From: an uncultured Ruminiclostridium sp.
Lineage (GTDB): Bacteria > Bacillota > Clostridia > Oscillospirales > Ruminococcaceae
NCBI GenBank assembly: GCA_947630175.1
Contig: CANRGJ010000006.1
Span: 1 to 64,000, forward strand
Direction of reading: 5' to 3'
DNA: 64,000 nucleotides
A program made the position numbers and the translations under genes. This document shows positions 14,324 to 21,852 of this stretch, piece by piece. Position 1 is the first letter of the stretch. Each line of letters begins with the position of its first letter. The notes under the pieces are model-generated. The model was not told the origin of the DNA. It saw only the letters and a list, made by a program, of their open reading frames with translations, and did not search any database.

Positions 14324-16540
14324 TCACTCATAATAATACAACGTCCCATCGTCCTCCACGCCGAACATTACAAAATCGGTGTAGAGGGCGTTGTCATAAA
14401 TATCATATATCTCAAAAGCGTAGTAATAATCCCCCTCGTACAGCAGCTCCTCCTCAATGCTCATATCCCCGCTGCAAATATATTCGTCGCCGTAATAGTC
14501 CGTGATATATTCTCCCGTATCAACGTCATATGCGGGATAAACGGGACAGATACGGTCGCCGCTTTGCAGCTGATACAGGTCACGGGAGGAGCTTCCGTTT
14601 TCGTTTATACCGTCCCATGCGCCCAGTATCTCAGTGGTCATTTCGTCCGAAAAATAGGACTGCTTTATTCTCAGATTAGTGCTTTTATCGTTTATGTACA
14701 CGGGAGCAGTGTAGAGATTGTAGTATTCCTCCGTATCCTCATCATAATACGTTTCGGACAAGTACACGCAAAGGGGCTGACCGTCGGGGAGGGAGAACCA
14801 GTATCCGCTGAAATTGTCCTGACATTCTCCGGTATACCAGTTTAGATCAACGTAGTCGTCCGTTCCCAAGTCCAGCATATATTCCGCGCCGTCCTCTTCG
14901 TCCCAGTAGCTCATCATTATGTTGCAGTAGACCGTGTCAAGGATATCCAGACTTTCCTCCGACAGCTTGAAGCGGTAATATCCTTCCTCGTCAAGATAAG
15001 GCTCCACGTCATATTTTATTGCGGTGGAATTTCCGTCAAAGTTAAGATCGTCGCCGTTTCCTTCATCGTCCCAGTAACCGAATCCCAGTCCGTTCCATAT
15101 ATCGCTCCAGAATCCTGAGCCCGCGCCGAACCAGTTGTTGAAGTCGTAACCGTCAATATCGCCGTTTGAATCGCTGGCGTAGGCGCAAAGGTCCACAAGG
15201 CTGAGATAGGAGGGGCTGACACACACGTTCTTGAAAATACTCAGTTCATAGCTGCCCTGTATGCTTAACGGAAAATAAACGCTCAGTCCGCCCGCCTCCG
15301 AGGCGTCAACGCCGTTTTTGGAATATATCACACATTCGCTTAGCATACGGTATGCGCTTGAGGCGTGGGAGGAATAGTTGGCGGTATTGCTGATAAGCGC
15401 CGCCAGGTCCACCATATTGGTGTAGCCCTCGGTCTTGTTGTTCCCGCCGAAATTAAGGGCGCTTTTCGACGCCTTCAGCACGTTGTTGAGCCCGCTGTCG
15501 CAGGAGTATTTGTAAATATCCCCTGCATAAAGGTCAAACTCCGTGAGAAAATCGTCCAGCCTTGACAGGTCGGTGAGGGAAATAGTGGATTCGCTCGCCT
15601 CACGGTGACGGCGGCAGGATTCGTAATATCCGTCGCAGATGTATCTTCCCATCTGCACGCCGTCTGACGCTCCGTCCTCTATCCCGTCTGCGAAAGCGCC
15701 GTAGTCCCAGCCGTAGCCCGATTCCATCTCCTGAGAGCAGACCATATATTCTGCATAGGGAACAAGCACGTTGGCAAATTCCGCCGTAGCCATAAGGCAG
15801 GCGTCACAGCCTATTATGTCGAACCTGTCGGTCATCACGCCGTAAACGGAGCGCAGCGCGCTGTCTATCTCCTCAAGGGAAAGGGAATCGCTGTCGTTCA
15901 GCTCGTCAAAGCATACTCCCGTGATGCTTCCACCGCCGTGATCCCACAGATCGAGCACCATATGCTCGTCGGCGTAGTTCGTTATCCCCCATAGGAGAAA
16001 ATCTGCCAGAGTCTGCGCCTCGCCCATATTTGTGGAGCGCCCGCTGTACACCTCTTCGGTAAAGCCGTTTGCGATAAGCAGACGTTTTTTCACTCCGCTT
16101 TTGCATATCTCGTTGTCCCAGCTTCTCGTTCCGTCCGCCTCAACAACAAAGCGTAACTTGTCACAGTCGTCGGTGGCATTCTGCATTTCCAGCAGATCCA
16201 GCGTAGCGGAGCCGTCCCCGCTTTCCAGATCGCTGCCGCAAAGATACACGAACACGGTCCAGCCGCCTCCGCTGCCCATAGGTATTTCCTCTTCCCTTGA
16301 AAGGCGCTGTATTTTCAGCGTGCCGCTTTCCGTAAAGGAAAGATCCGTTCCCCTGCCTGCGGAAATATCCGCGGAGCCAGTTTCCGTGGGCTTTTCCACT
16401 TCGTTCATTCCGCCGTGGAGCCCGCCTGTCCCGCCCAGAGCGTTCAGCAATTTTGCGGGAGCGTTGAAACAGCCGCCCAGCAGCAAAGCGCAAGCTGAAA
16501 CCAAGGCGGTAAAGCTGATATATTTAAAATGTTTTTTCAT
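14324..16540 (-). CDS. Clostripain-family (C11) cysteine peptidase lipoprotein
   Basis: Predicted cell-surface peptidase, 738 residues. The start is the ATG at 16540 with AGAAAGGA upstream; the frame stays open to 16621 without a better site. A lipoprotein signal ends in LLLGGC. The peptidase domain starts at WTVFVYLCGSDLES and carries the catalytic His in LWDHGGGSITGV and Cys in IIGCDACLMA, so the dyad is intact. The last 250 residues are rich in Asp, Glu and Tyr (an acidic beta-rich region), perhaps calcium-binding or substrate-binding. The relatives cleave after Arg or Lys; the specificity here is not readable. Confidence 0.9.
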   Translation of the reverse strand: MKKHFKYISFTALVSACALLLGGCFNAPAKLLNALGGTGGLHGGMNEVEKPTETGSADISAGRGTDLSFTESGTLKIQRLSREEEIPMGSGGGWTVFVYLCGSDLESGDGSATLDLLEMQNATDDCDKLRFVVEADGTRSWDNEICKSGVKKRLLIANGFTEEVYSGRSTNMGEAQTLADFLLWGITNYADEHMVLDLWDHGGGSITGVCFDELNDSDSLSLEEIDSALRSVYGVMTDRFDIIGCDACLMATAEFANVLVPYAEYMVCSQEMESGYGWDYGAFADGIEDGASDGVQMGRYICDGYYESCRRHREASESTISLTDLSRLDDFLTEFDLYAGDIYKYSCDSGLNNVLKASKSALNFGGNNKTEGYTNMVDLAALISNTANYSSHASSAYRMLSECVIYSKNGVDASEAGGLSVYFPLSIQGSYELSIFKNVCVSPSYLSLVDLCAYASDSNGDIDGYDFNNWFGAGSGFWSDIWNGLGFGYWDDEGNGDDLNFDGNSTAIKYDVEPYLDEEGYYRFKLSEESLDILDTVYCNIMMSYWDEEDGAEYMLDLGTDDYVDLNWYTGECQDNFSGYWFSLPDGQPLCVYLSETYYDEDTEEYYNLYTAPVYINDKSTNLRIKQSYFSDEMTTEILGAWDGINENGSSSRDLYQLQSGDRICPVYPAYDVDTGEYITDYYGDEYICSGDMSIEEELLYEGDYYYAFEIYDIYDNALYTDFVMFGVEDDGTLYYYE

Positions 16541-16588
16541 AAAAATTCCTTTCTGCACGGAAAAAAGCAGTTTGTCCTGACTGTATTT

Positions 16589-16617
16589 ATTGTAACACAG
16601 GAAAAGGCTTTTTTCAA
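16589..16617 (-). promoter_or_regulatory. Promoter of the clostripain-like gene
   Basis: Read leftward: TTGAAA (16617-16612), 17-nt spacer, TACAAT (16594-16589). Confidence 0.65.
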
Positions 16618-16665
16618 GCATACCCCACGCCTTTTCAAAAAAATATTTTTTATTTTAAAAGCATA

Positions 16666-16694
16666 TTGAAGAATGAGGAATTTTATGTTACAAT
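16666..16694 (+). promoter_or_regulatory. Promoter of the fucose-isomerase-like gene
   Basis: TTGAAG (16666-16671), 17-nt spacer, TACAAT (16689-16694), about 40 bases before the start codon. Confidence 0.6.
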
Positions 16695-16734
16695 ATATCC
16701 GTAATACCAATAAAATCAGAAAGGAAAAACCGCT

Positions 16735-18219
16735 ATGAAAAATATACCTTCCGTAAAGTTAGGCATTATCGCCGTTTCCCGCGACTGCTTCCCCATGAGC
16801 CTTTCCGCTTCCAGAAGGAACGCCGTTGTAAAGGCTTACGCAAAGTACGGTGAGATCTATGAATGTACCACCACCGTGGAAAACGAAAAGGACGCGATGA
16901 ACGCCCTTGCCGAGGTTAACGAGGCAGGCTGCAACGCCCTTGTCGTATATCTGGGAAACTTCGGTCCCGAGACCAGCGAAACTCTCCTTGCAAAATATTT
17001 TGACGGACCTGTGATGTACGTCGCTGCGGCGGAGGAAAGCTGCGGCAATTCTCTCTGCGACAGCAGAGGCGACGCTTACTGCGGTATGCTCAACGCAAGC
17101 TACAATCTGGCTCTCAGGAACCTTAAAGCCTACATACCCGAATATCCCGTGGGAACTCCCGATGAAGTCGCCGCAATGATAAATGAATTTATCCCCGTTG
17201 CAAGAGCAGTCATCGGCGTGAGAAACCTGAAGATAATCTCATTCGGTCCCCGCCCCCAGGACTTCCTTGCCTGCAACGCCCCTATAAAACAGCTTTACAA
17301 CTTAGGCGTTGAGATAGAGGAAAACAGCGAGCTTGACCTGTTCGAGGCGTTCAACAACCACAAGGACGACCCCAGGATCGCAGACGTTGTGAAGGATATG
17401 GAAAAAGAGCTGGGCGACGGCAACAAAATGGCGGGCATACTCCCCAAGCTGGCTCAGTTTGAGATAACCCTCCTTGACTGGGCAGAGGACCATAAGGGCA
17501 GCAGGGAATACGTCGCCTTTGCCAACAAGTGCTGGCCCGCATTCCAGACACAGTTCGGCTTTGTGCCCTGCTACGTTAATTCCAGACTGACAGGCAGAGG
17601 AATCCCCGTAGCCTGCGAGGTGGACATTTACGGTGCTCTCAGCGAATACATCGGCACCTGCGTCAGCGGCGACGCGGTAACGCTCCTTGATATAAACAAC
17701 ACCGTTCCCGCAGATATATTTGAAGAGAACATCAAGGGAAAATACAACTACGTCCATACCGACACGTTTATGGGCTTCCACTGCGGAAATACTCCCTCCT
17801 GCAAGCTGACCTCCTCCACTATGAAGTATCAGCTTATCATGCACAGAGGGCTTGAGCCTGACAAAGAGCCCGACATCACAAGGGGAACTCTTGAGGGCGA
17901 CATCGTTCCCGGCGCGATAACCTTCTTCCGCCTGCAATCCACTGCAGACGCAAAGCTGAGAGCCTACGTCGCTCAGGGCGAAGTTCTCCCTGTTGCCACA
18001 CGCTCCTTCGGCGGAATAGGCATTTTCGCCATCAACGAAATGGCAAGATTTTACCGCCACGTTCTGATAAAGGGCAACTTCCCTCATCACGGCGCAGTTG
18101 CCTTCGGTCACTTCGGCAAGCAGATATTTGACGTTATGACCTATCTTGGAGCTGAAAACATCGGCTTCAACAGAGCAAAGGGCGACATTTACTGCGGAGA
18201 AAATCCTTTCGGGAAATAA
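16735..18219 (+). CDS. L-fucose/L-arabinose isomerase family protein
   Basis: A 494-residue cytoplasmic protein of the FucI/AraA-like isomerase superfamily, expected to interconvert an aldose and a ketose using a divalent metal. The N-terminal Rossmann-like part (KLGIIAVSRDCFPMS, ALVVYLGNFGPE) and the C-terminal substrate-binding part (FMGFHCGNTPSC, then FPHHGAVAFGHFGKQIFD) are both present. The exact sugar cannot be told from sequence. AGAAAGGAAAA precedes the ATG. The codon use is strongly biased, suggesting high expression. A phosphatase gene follows 39 bases downstream. Confidence 0.85.
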   Translation: MKNIPSVKLGIIAVSRDCFPMSLSASRRNAVVKAYAKYGEIYECTTTVENEKDAMNALAEVNEAGCNALVVYLGNFGPETSETLLAKYFDGPVMYVAAAEESCGNSLCDSRGDAYCGMLNASYNLALRNLKAYIPEYPVGTPDEVAAMINEFIPVARAVIGVRNLKIISFGPRPQDFLACNAPIKQLYNLGVEIEENSELDLFEAFNNHKDDPRIADVVKDMEKELGDGNKMAGILPKLAQFEITLLDWAEDHKGSREYVAFANKCWPAFQTQFGFVPCYVNSRLTGRGIPVACEVDIYGALSEYIGTCVSGDAVTLLDINNTVPADIFEENIKGKYNYVHTDTFMGFHCGNTPSCKLTSSTMKYQLIMHRGLEPDKEPDITRGTLEGDIVPGAITFFRLQSTADAKLRAYVAQGEVLPVATRSFGGIGIFAINEMARFYRHVLIKGNFPHHGAVAFGHFGKQIFDVMTYLGAENIGFNRAKGDIYCGENPFGK

Positions 18220-18258
18220 ATTTTCTTAACTGTGAAAAGATCCTATCGGAGAAAATTT

Positions 18259-18720
18259 ATGACAAAGATCCTTTTCGTCTGCCACGGCAACATATGCCGT
18301 TCCCCAATGGCGGAATTTATCCTTAAAGATATGGTAAAAAAGTGCCATTTGGAAGATGAATTTATCATCTCCTCCTGCGCCACCTCCACGGAGGAGATAT
18401 ACGGCGATGTGGGAAACCCCGTCTATCCTCCCGCAAAAGAACAACTCCGCCTGCACGGTATCTCCTGTGAGGGAAAGCGCGCGGTCCAGCTAAAGAAAAG
18501 CGATTACGACAAGTACGACTTGCTTATCGGAATGGACAGAATGAACCTGCGTAATATGCAGAGGATAACAGGCGGCGACCCGCAGGGTAAAATGCGCCTG
18601 ATGAAGGACTACACCACAGGCGGCGACGTTTCTGACCCGTGGTACAGCGGCGATTTTGAAACGGCGTTTGACGAGATATACAAGGCGTGCCAGGCACTGC
18701 TTGACAGCATAATAAAGTAA
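18259..18720 (+). CDS. Low-molecular-weight protein-tyrosine phosphatase
   Basis: A 153-residue cytoplasmic phosphatase with the P-loop CHGNICRS at residues 8-15 and the general-acid loop SDPWYSGDF near the end, both intact. LMW phosphatases of Firmicutes often dephosphorylate tyrosine kinases that control exopolysaccharide synthesis; no such kinase is in this window. The ATG at 18259 with GGAGAA upstream is preferred over an in-frame upstream start at 18232. A strong hairpin terminator follows. Confidence 0.95.
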   Translation: MTKILFVCHGNICRSPMAEFILKDMVKKCHLEDEFIISSCATSTEEIYGDVGNPVYPPAKEQLRLHGISCEGKRAVQLKKSDYDKYDLLIGMDRMNLRNMQRITGGDPQGKMRLMKDYTTGGDVSDPWYSGDFETAFDEIYKACQALLDSIIK

Positions 18721-18726
18721 TAACAA

Positions 18727-18762
18727 GACCCGCTTATCAGTAAGATAAGCGGGTCATTTTTT
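18727..18762. terminator. Terminator between LMW phosphatase and membrane-fusion gene
   Basis: Perfect 12-bp stem (18727-18738 / 18744-18755) with a 5-nt loop, followed by six T at 18757-18762 in the forward direction. It also sits at the end of the leftward gene and may serve both. Confidence 0.9.
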
Positions 18763-19465
18763 ATTCTTTACTCTTTCCTCCTGTCCTTACCCTTGCACCC
18801 TCAAACAATTTTTCAGGCTCCGCCAGCACGTTGTCCTCTTTGCTTATCCCCGAAACTATCTCCGTCCCGTCGGAAAGCTCAATACCCGTCACTATCCCTC
18901 TGCGCCTTGCAAGCCCCTTTTCCAGCACGTAAACGTATTCTCCCTCGTCGTCCTGCCCTATTACAGAATAGGGAAGCACGGACACCGTTCTTTCCTCCCC
19001 TGTTTTTATCTGCGCCGTCACGGAATACCCCGTCCGCAGTATGGAGGTATCCCCCTGCTCCACTTGGATAGTCACGTCCACCACCGTTTCAGGCAGGGAA
19101 ACGGTGCTTTGCGTGATAATGTGGGCGCTGTCCCCTATCGCCGATACCTTGCCGAAAAAGCTCCCGTCGGGAAACGCTGCTCCCGTCAGCGCCGCCTGCT
19201 GTCCCACTGCCACTGAGGAAATATCCCCCTCGTTAACGTAAACCAAAGCCGTCCAGCCGCTTGGAGTCTTGGCAAGATTTCCCTTTGCGGCAACGCAGGG
19301 GCTGTAAATATAATTCTCCGCCCTTGTCACATAGGAAACGGGCATAACGCTGTCCGCCGCCGCAGGCACCCATAAAGCGATATAAAACGCCGAAAATACC
19401 AGCGCCGCTATTATCCCCCATTTAAGTATGGCAAGCCTTCCGCCTTTTTTATTTGCTCTGTTCAT
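18761..19465 (-). CDS. Membrane-fusion (HlyD/MacA-like) adaptor of an ABC exporter
   Basis: A 234-residue protein with one N-terminal membrane segment (about 12-33) and an extracytoplasmic beta-rich part (SGWTALVYVNEGDISSVAVGQQAAL, typical lipoyl/barrel-sandwich edge). It then has TGYSVTAQIKTGE and a C-terminal barrel with YVYVLEKGLARRRGIVTG. It lacks a long coiled-coil hairpin, so it is a short adaptor of the kind found in Gram-positives. It is divergent from the small Cys-rich gene and the MacB-like ABC genes that start at 19739, so all probably form one export system. GAAAGGAAG lies upstream of the ATG. Confidence 0.82.
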   Translation of the reverse strand: MNRANKKGGRLAILKWGIIAALVFSAFYIALWVPAAADSVMPVSYVTRAENYIYSPCVAAKGNLAKTPSGWTALVYVNEGDISSVAVGQQAALTGAAFPDGSFFGKVSAIGDSAHIITQSTVSLPETVVDVTIQVEQGDTSILRTGYSVTAQIKTGEERTVSVLPYSVIGQDDEGEYVYVLEKGLARRRGIVTGIELSDGTEIVSGISKEDNVLAEPEKLFEGARVRTGGKSKE

Positions 19466-19596
19466 ATCAACTGCTTCCTTTCTTTTTTTTCTCCGCTTTA
19501 GTTTGGCTGAAATTTAACGGAATATTTAGGCATAAATGAAAAAAAGCGGTGCAAAATAATTCCAGACATTTCTAAAGAGAAATAAGGAGAGAAAAA

Positions 19597-19764
19597 ATGA
19601 ACCTTATATTATGCAGTGAAAATTGCAGGCACCAGAAGGACGGCTACTGCTGCCTAAGGGAGTACGGTAAAATAACTGACGTTATCTCCTCTCCCTGCGT
19701 TTACTTTGACGAAAGAGAGGAGGACGCCGAAAACAAAAATGATAAAAATAAGAAATCTTACTAA
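19597..19764 (+). CDS. Small Cys-rich protein overlapping the ABC ATPase gene
   Basis: A 55-residue protein with AAGGAGAG before its ATG. It reads CSENCRHQKDGYCCL and later SSPCVYF: five cysteines and one histidine in a pattern like a small metal-binding knot. Similar short clostridial proteins are often mislabelled as hydroxymyristoyl-ACP dehydratase; no such activity is supported. The acidic and Lys-rich C-terminal end overlaps the next gene by 26 bases in another frame, suggesting coupled translation with the ATPase. Confidence 0.65.
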   Translation: MNLILCSENCRHQKDGYCCLREYGKITDVISSPCVYFDEREEDAENKNDKNKKSY

Positions 19765-20401
19765 AATATATTCCCCCTGCACCGAGCATGAGGTGACGGC
19801 TTTGGACAACGTTTCCCTTGAGGTGAAAAAGGGGGAATTTGCCGCCGTGGTGGGAGCGTCAGGCTCAGGGAAGACCACTCTGATGAACATAATCGGCTGT
19901 CTTGACACCCAGACCGAGGGGGAATATTTTCTTGACGGAACGGACGTATCTGCGCTTTCCTCCGCAAAGCTGAGCCGTGTGAGGGGCGAAAAGATAAGCT
20001 TCATCTTTCAGGGCTTTAACCTTATCCCCACCCTTACGGCGGAGGAAAACGTGGAATTGCCGCTGATATACAGAGGAGTTCCAGCTGAAAAACGCCGTGA
20101 AGCGGCAAGGCTCTCCCTTGAAGCGGTGGGACTTTCAATGCGGGCAGATCATCTTCCCAGCGAGCTTTCAGGCGGTCAGCAGCAGCGTGTTGCAATCGCA
20201 AGAGCATTGGCGGCAAACGCCCCCATAATTCTTGCGGACGAGCCCTGTGGAAGTCTTGACAGCCGTTCTGGCGGAATGATAATGGAAATGCTCCATTCCC
20301 TTAACCGGGAGGGAAGAACGGTAGTGCTGATAACCCACGACAACGGGGCGGCGCTTACTGCTCACAGGCAGATAAGGATATCCGACGGCAGAATAATTTG
20401 A
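19739..20401 (+). CDS. ABC transporter ATPase, MacB/LolD type
   Basis: A 220-residue ATPase with Walker A GASGSGKTT, Q-loop FIFQGFNLIPTL, signature LSGGQQQR, Walker B ILADEP and the D-loop GSLD, all typical of the MacB/LolD branch. It pairs with the FtsX-like permease immediately downstream and the divergent adaptor upstream. The start is the ATG at 19739 (MIKIRNLTKIY), inside the end of the small Cys-rich gene, with GAGGAGG about 15 bases before it. The cargo is unknown; relatives export peptides, antibiotics or lipoproteins. Confidence 0.94.
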   Translation: MIKIRNLTKIYSPCTEHEVTALDNVSLEVKKGEFAAVVGASGSGKTTLMNIIGCLDTQTEGEYFLDGTDVSALSSAKLSRVRGEKISFIFQGFNLIPTLTAEENVELPLIYRGVPAEKRREAARLSLEAVGLSMRADHLPSELSGGQQQRVAIARALAANAPIILADEPCGSLDSRSGGMIMEMLHSLNREGRTVVLITHDNGAALTAHRQIRISDGRII

Positions 20402-20422
20402 CAAAAGAAAGGACAAAAGCAA

Positions 20423-21601
20423 ATGGGACTTTTCAGAGCGCTTAAAAATATAAGGCGGGGCAAGGGGCGTTCCGCCCTTACTCTTTGCGGCGTTGCGGTA
20501 GGCGTTTTCGCAGTGGTGGTAATTTCGGGCATAGGCGTTGTGGGAACGGACAGAGTGACCTCCGCTATGGTGACTATGGGGATAAATTCTGCCCTTGTGG
20601 AGGCGTCCGAAACAGGCGGGAGCATATCCCTGACAGATGAGGACGTGACTGCCTTCAGCCGTTTGGAGGGAGTAAACAAGGCAATGCCCCTTATGGCGTC
20701 GCCCAGCGAAACAAAGCTGCTGGACGTGAGCCGCGACTGCTATGCCTGGGGAGTGGACAGACAGGCAAAGGATATAATTTCCCTTGAAGCGATACACGGA
20801 AGACTGATAGGCGACGGCGACGTTGAAGCTCACGCTATGACCTGCGTTATCGACGAGGTATTCGCCACCCAGAGCTACGGCAGGAGCAACATAACGGGGA
20901 AGAAGATACGCCTGCTCCTTGAGGGCGGCTATTACGAATTTGAGATAGTGGGCGTCGCAAAGTCTGGAATGACAGGACTTCAGAATATGATGTCGGGGAT
21001 AATGCCCGATTTTGTGTATATCCCCTACACCACGATGCAGGACATCACAGGCAGGACGAGCTATGACAAGATAGCCCTGCTCCTTGACGGCGGCAGTGCG
21101 GACGAAAACCTGACAAGCGACCTGACAAGGGAAGTAAATCAGCTTAAATCCACCAAAAGCGGACTGACGATAACCAACTTCCAAAGCCAGAAGGGACAGC
21201 TTAACAATATCCTCTCCACCGTCACCACGGTGCTGTCCCTGATAGCGGGGATAAGCCTTGTGGTATCGGGGATAACGGTTATGACCACAATGCTTGTCAG
21301 CGTAGGCGAGCGCACCCGTGAGATAGGCATAAAGAAATCCATCGGCGCAAAAAACAAGGACATTATGTGGGAATTTCTCCTTGAAAGCGTCCTGCTCACC
21401 GCTATGGGCAGTATTACAGGCATAGCTCTGGGAACGTTGGTGTGCGCCGCAGGGTGTATCGCCTTTTCACTTCCCGTTGCCGTACCGATAAAATCAATAC
21501 TGCTCTCCTTTTGCTTTTCGTCAGCGATGGGCGCCCTGTTCGGCGTTTACCCCGCTATGAAAGCCGCAAGGCTGAACCCCATAGAGGCGCTGAGGACTTA
21601 A
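20423..21601 (+). CDS. ABC transporter permease, MacB/FtsX type
   Basis: A 392-residue membrane protein with the MacB layout: N-terminal membrane segment (GVAVGVFAVVVISGIGVVG), a large extracytoplasmic MacB_PCD domain (about 45-260), and three C-terminal membrane segments within the FtsX domain. The FtsX domain carries the conserved GERTREIGIKKSIGAKNKDIMWEF coupling region. It partners with the ATPase 21 bases upstream. A compound hairpin follows its stop. Cargo is not deducible. Confidence 0.93.
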   Translation: MGLFRALKNIRRGKGRSALTLCGVAVGVFAVVVISGIGVVGTDRVTSAMVTMGINSALVEASETGGSISLTDEDVTAFSRLEGVNKAMPLMASPSETKLLDVSRDCYAWGVDRQAKDIISLEAIHGRLIGDGDVEAHAMTCVIDEVFATQSYGRSNITGKKIRLLLEGGYYEFEIVGVAKSGMTGLQNMMSGIMPDFVYIPYTTMQDITGRTSYDKIALLLDGGSADENLTSDLTREVNQLKSTKSGLTITNFQSQKGQLNNILSTVTTVLSLIAGISLVVSGITVMTTMLVSVGERTREIGIKKSIGAKNKDIMWEFLLESVLLTAMGSITGIALGTLVCAAGCIAFSLPVAVPIKSILLSFCFSSAMGALFGVYPAMKAARLNPIEALRT

Positions 21602-21626
21602 CGGTATCCTCGTATTCTATACTATC

Positions 21627-21691
21627 AAAGCCGATAAGGTTTTCTTCCGCAGGTATCACCCTGCGGACTGAAATACCGATTCGGCTTTTTT
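21627..21691 (+). terminator. Compound terminator after the MacB-like permease
   Basis: Outer stem AAAGCCGA (21627-21634) with TCGGCTTT (21681-21688), an inner stem CCGCAGG / CCTGCGG near 21647-21666, and a T run ending at 21691. Confidence 0.65.
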
Positions 21692-21762
21692 GCCATTCAA
21701 AAAATTTCCGAGGCGTTAAATAAATTTTTGTGAAAAATTTCCATAATATCGTTTTCAACCCC

Positions 21763-21791
21763 TTGCCTTTTTTTGCAAAATGTTATATACT
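21763..21791 (+). promoter_or_regulatory. Promoter of cellobiose phosphorylase gene
   Basis: TTGCCT (21763-21768), 17-nt spacer, TATACT (21786-21791). The expected start of transcription lies just before a perfect hairpin at 21803-21822. Confidence 0.6.
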
Positions 21792-21802
21792 TATTGTACA
21801 GG

Positions 21803-21822
21803 CATATCTTTATGAAGATATG
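21803..21822. promoter_or_regulatory. Perfect hairpin in the leader of the cellobiose phosphorylase gene
   Basis: CATATCTT and AAGATATG form an 8-bp perfect stem around a TATG loop, starting about 5 bases after the predicted transcription start. It could be an operator placed over the initial transcribed region or a 5' stabilising stem. Confidence 0.5.
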
Positions 21823-21852
21823 TGAAACTCACGAAAGGACAGGACTATTCAC

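Noticed and set aside
20168..21184. 338-codon open frame antisense to the MacB-like genes
   Set aside because: Spans two real genes on the other strand and has no recognisable motif.
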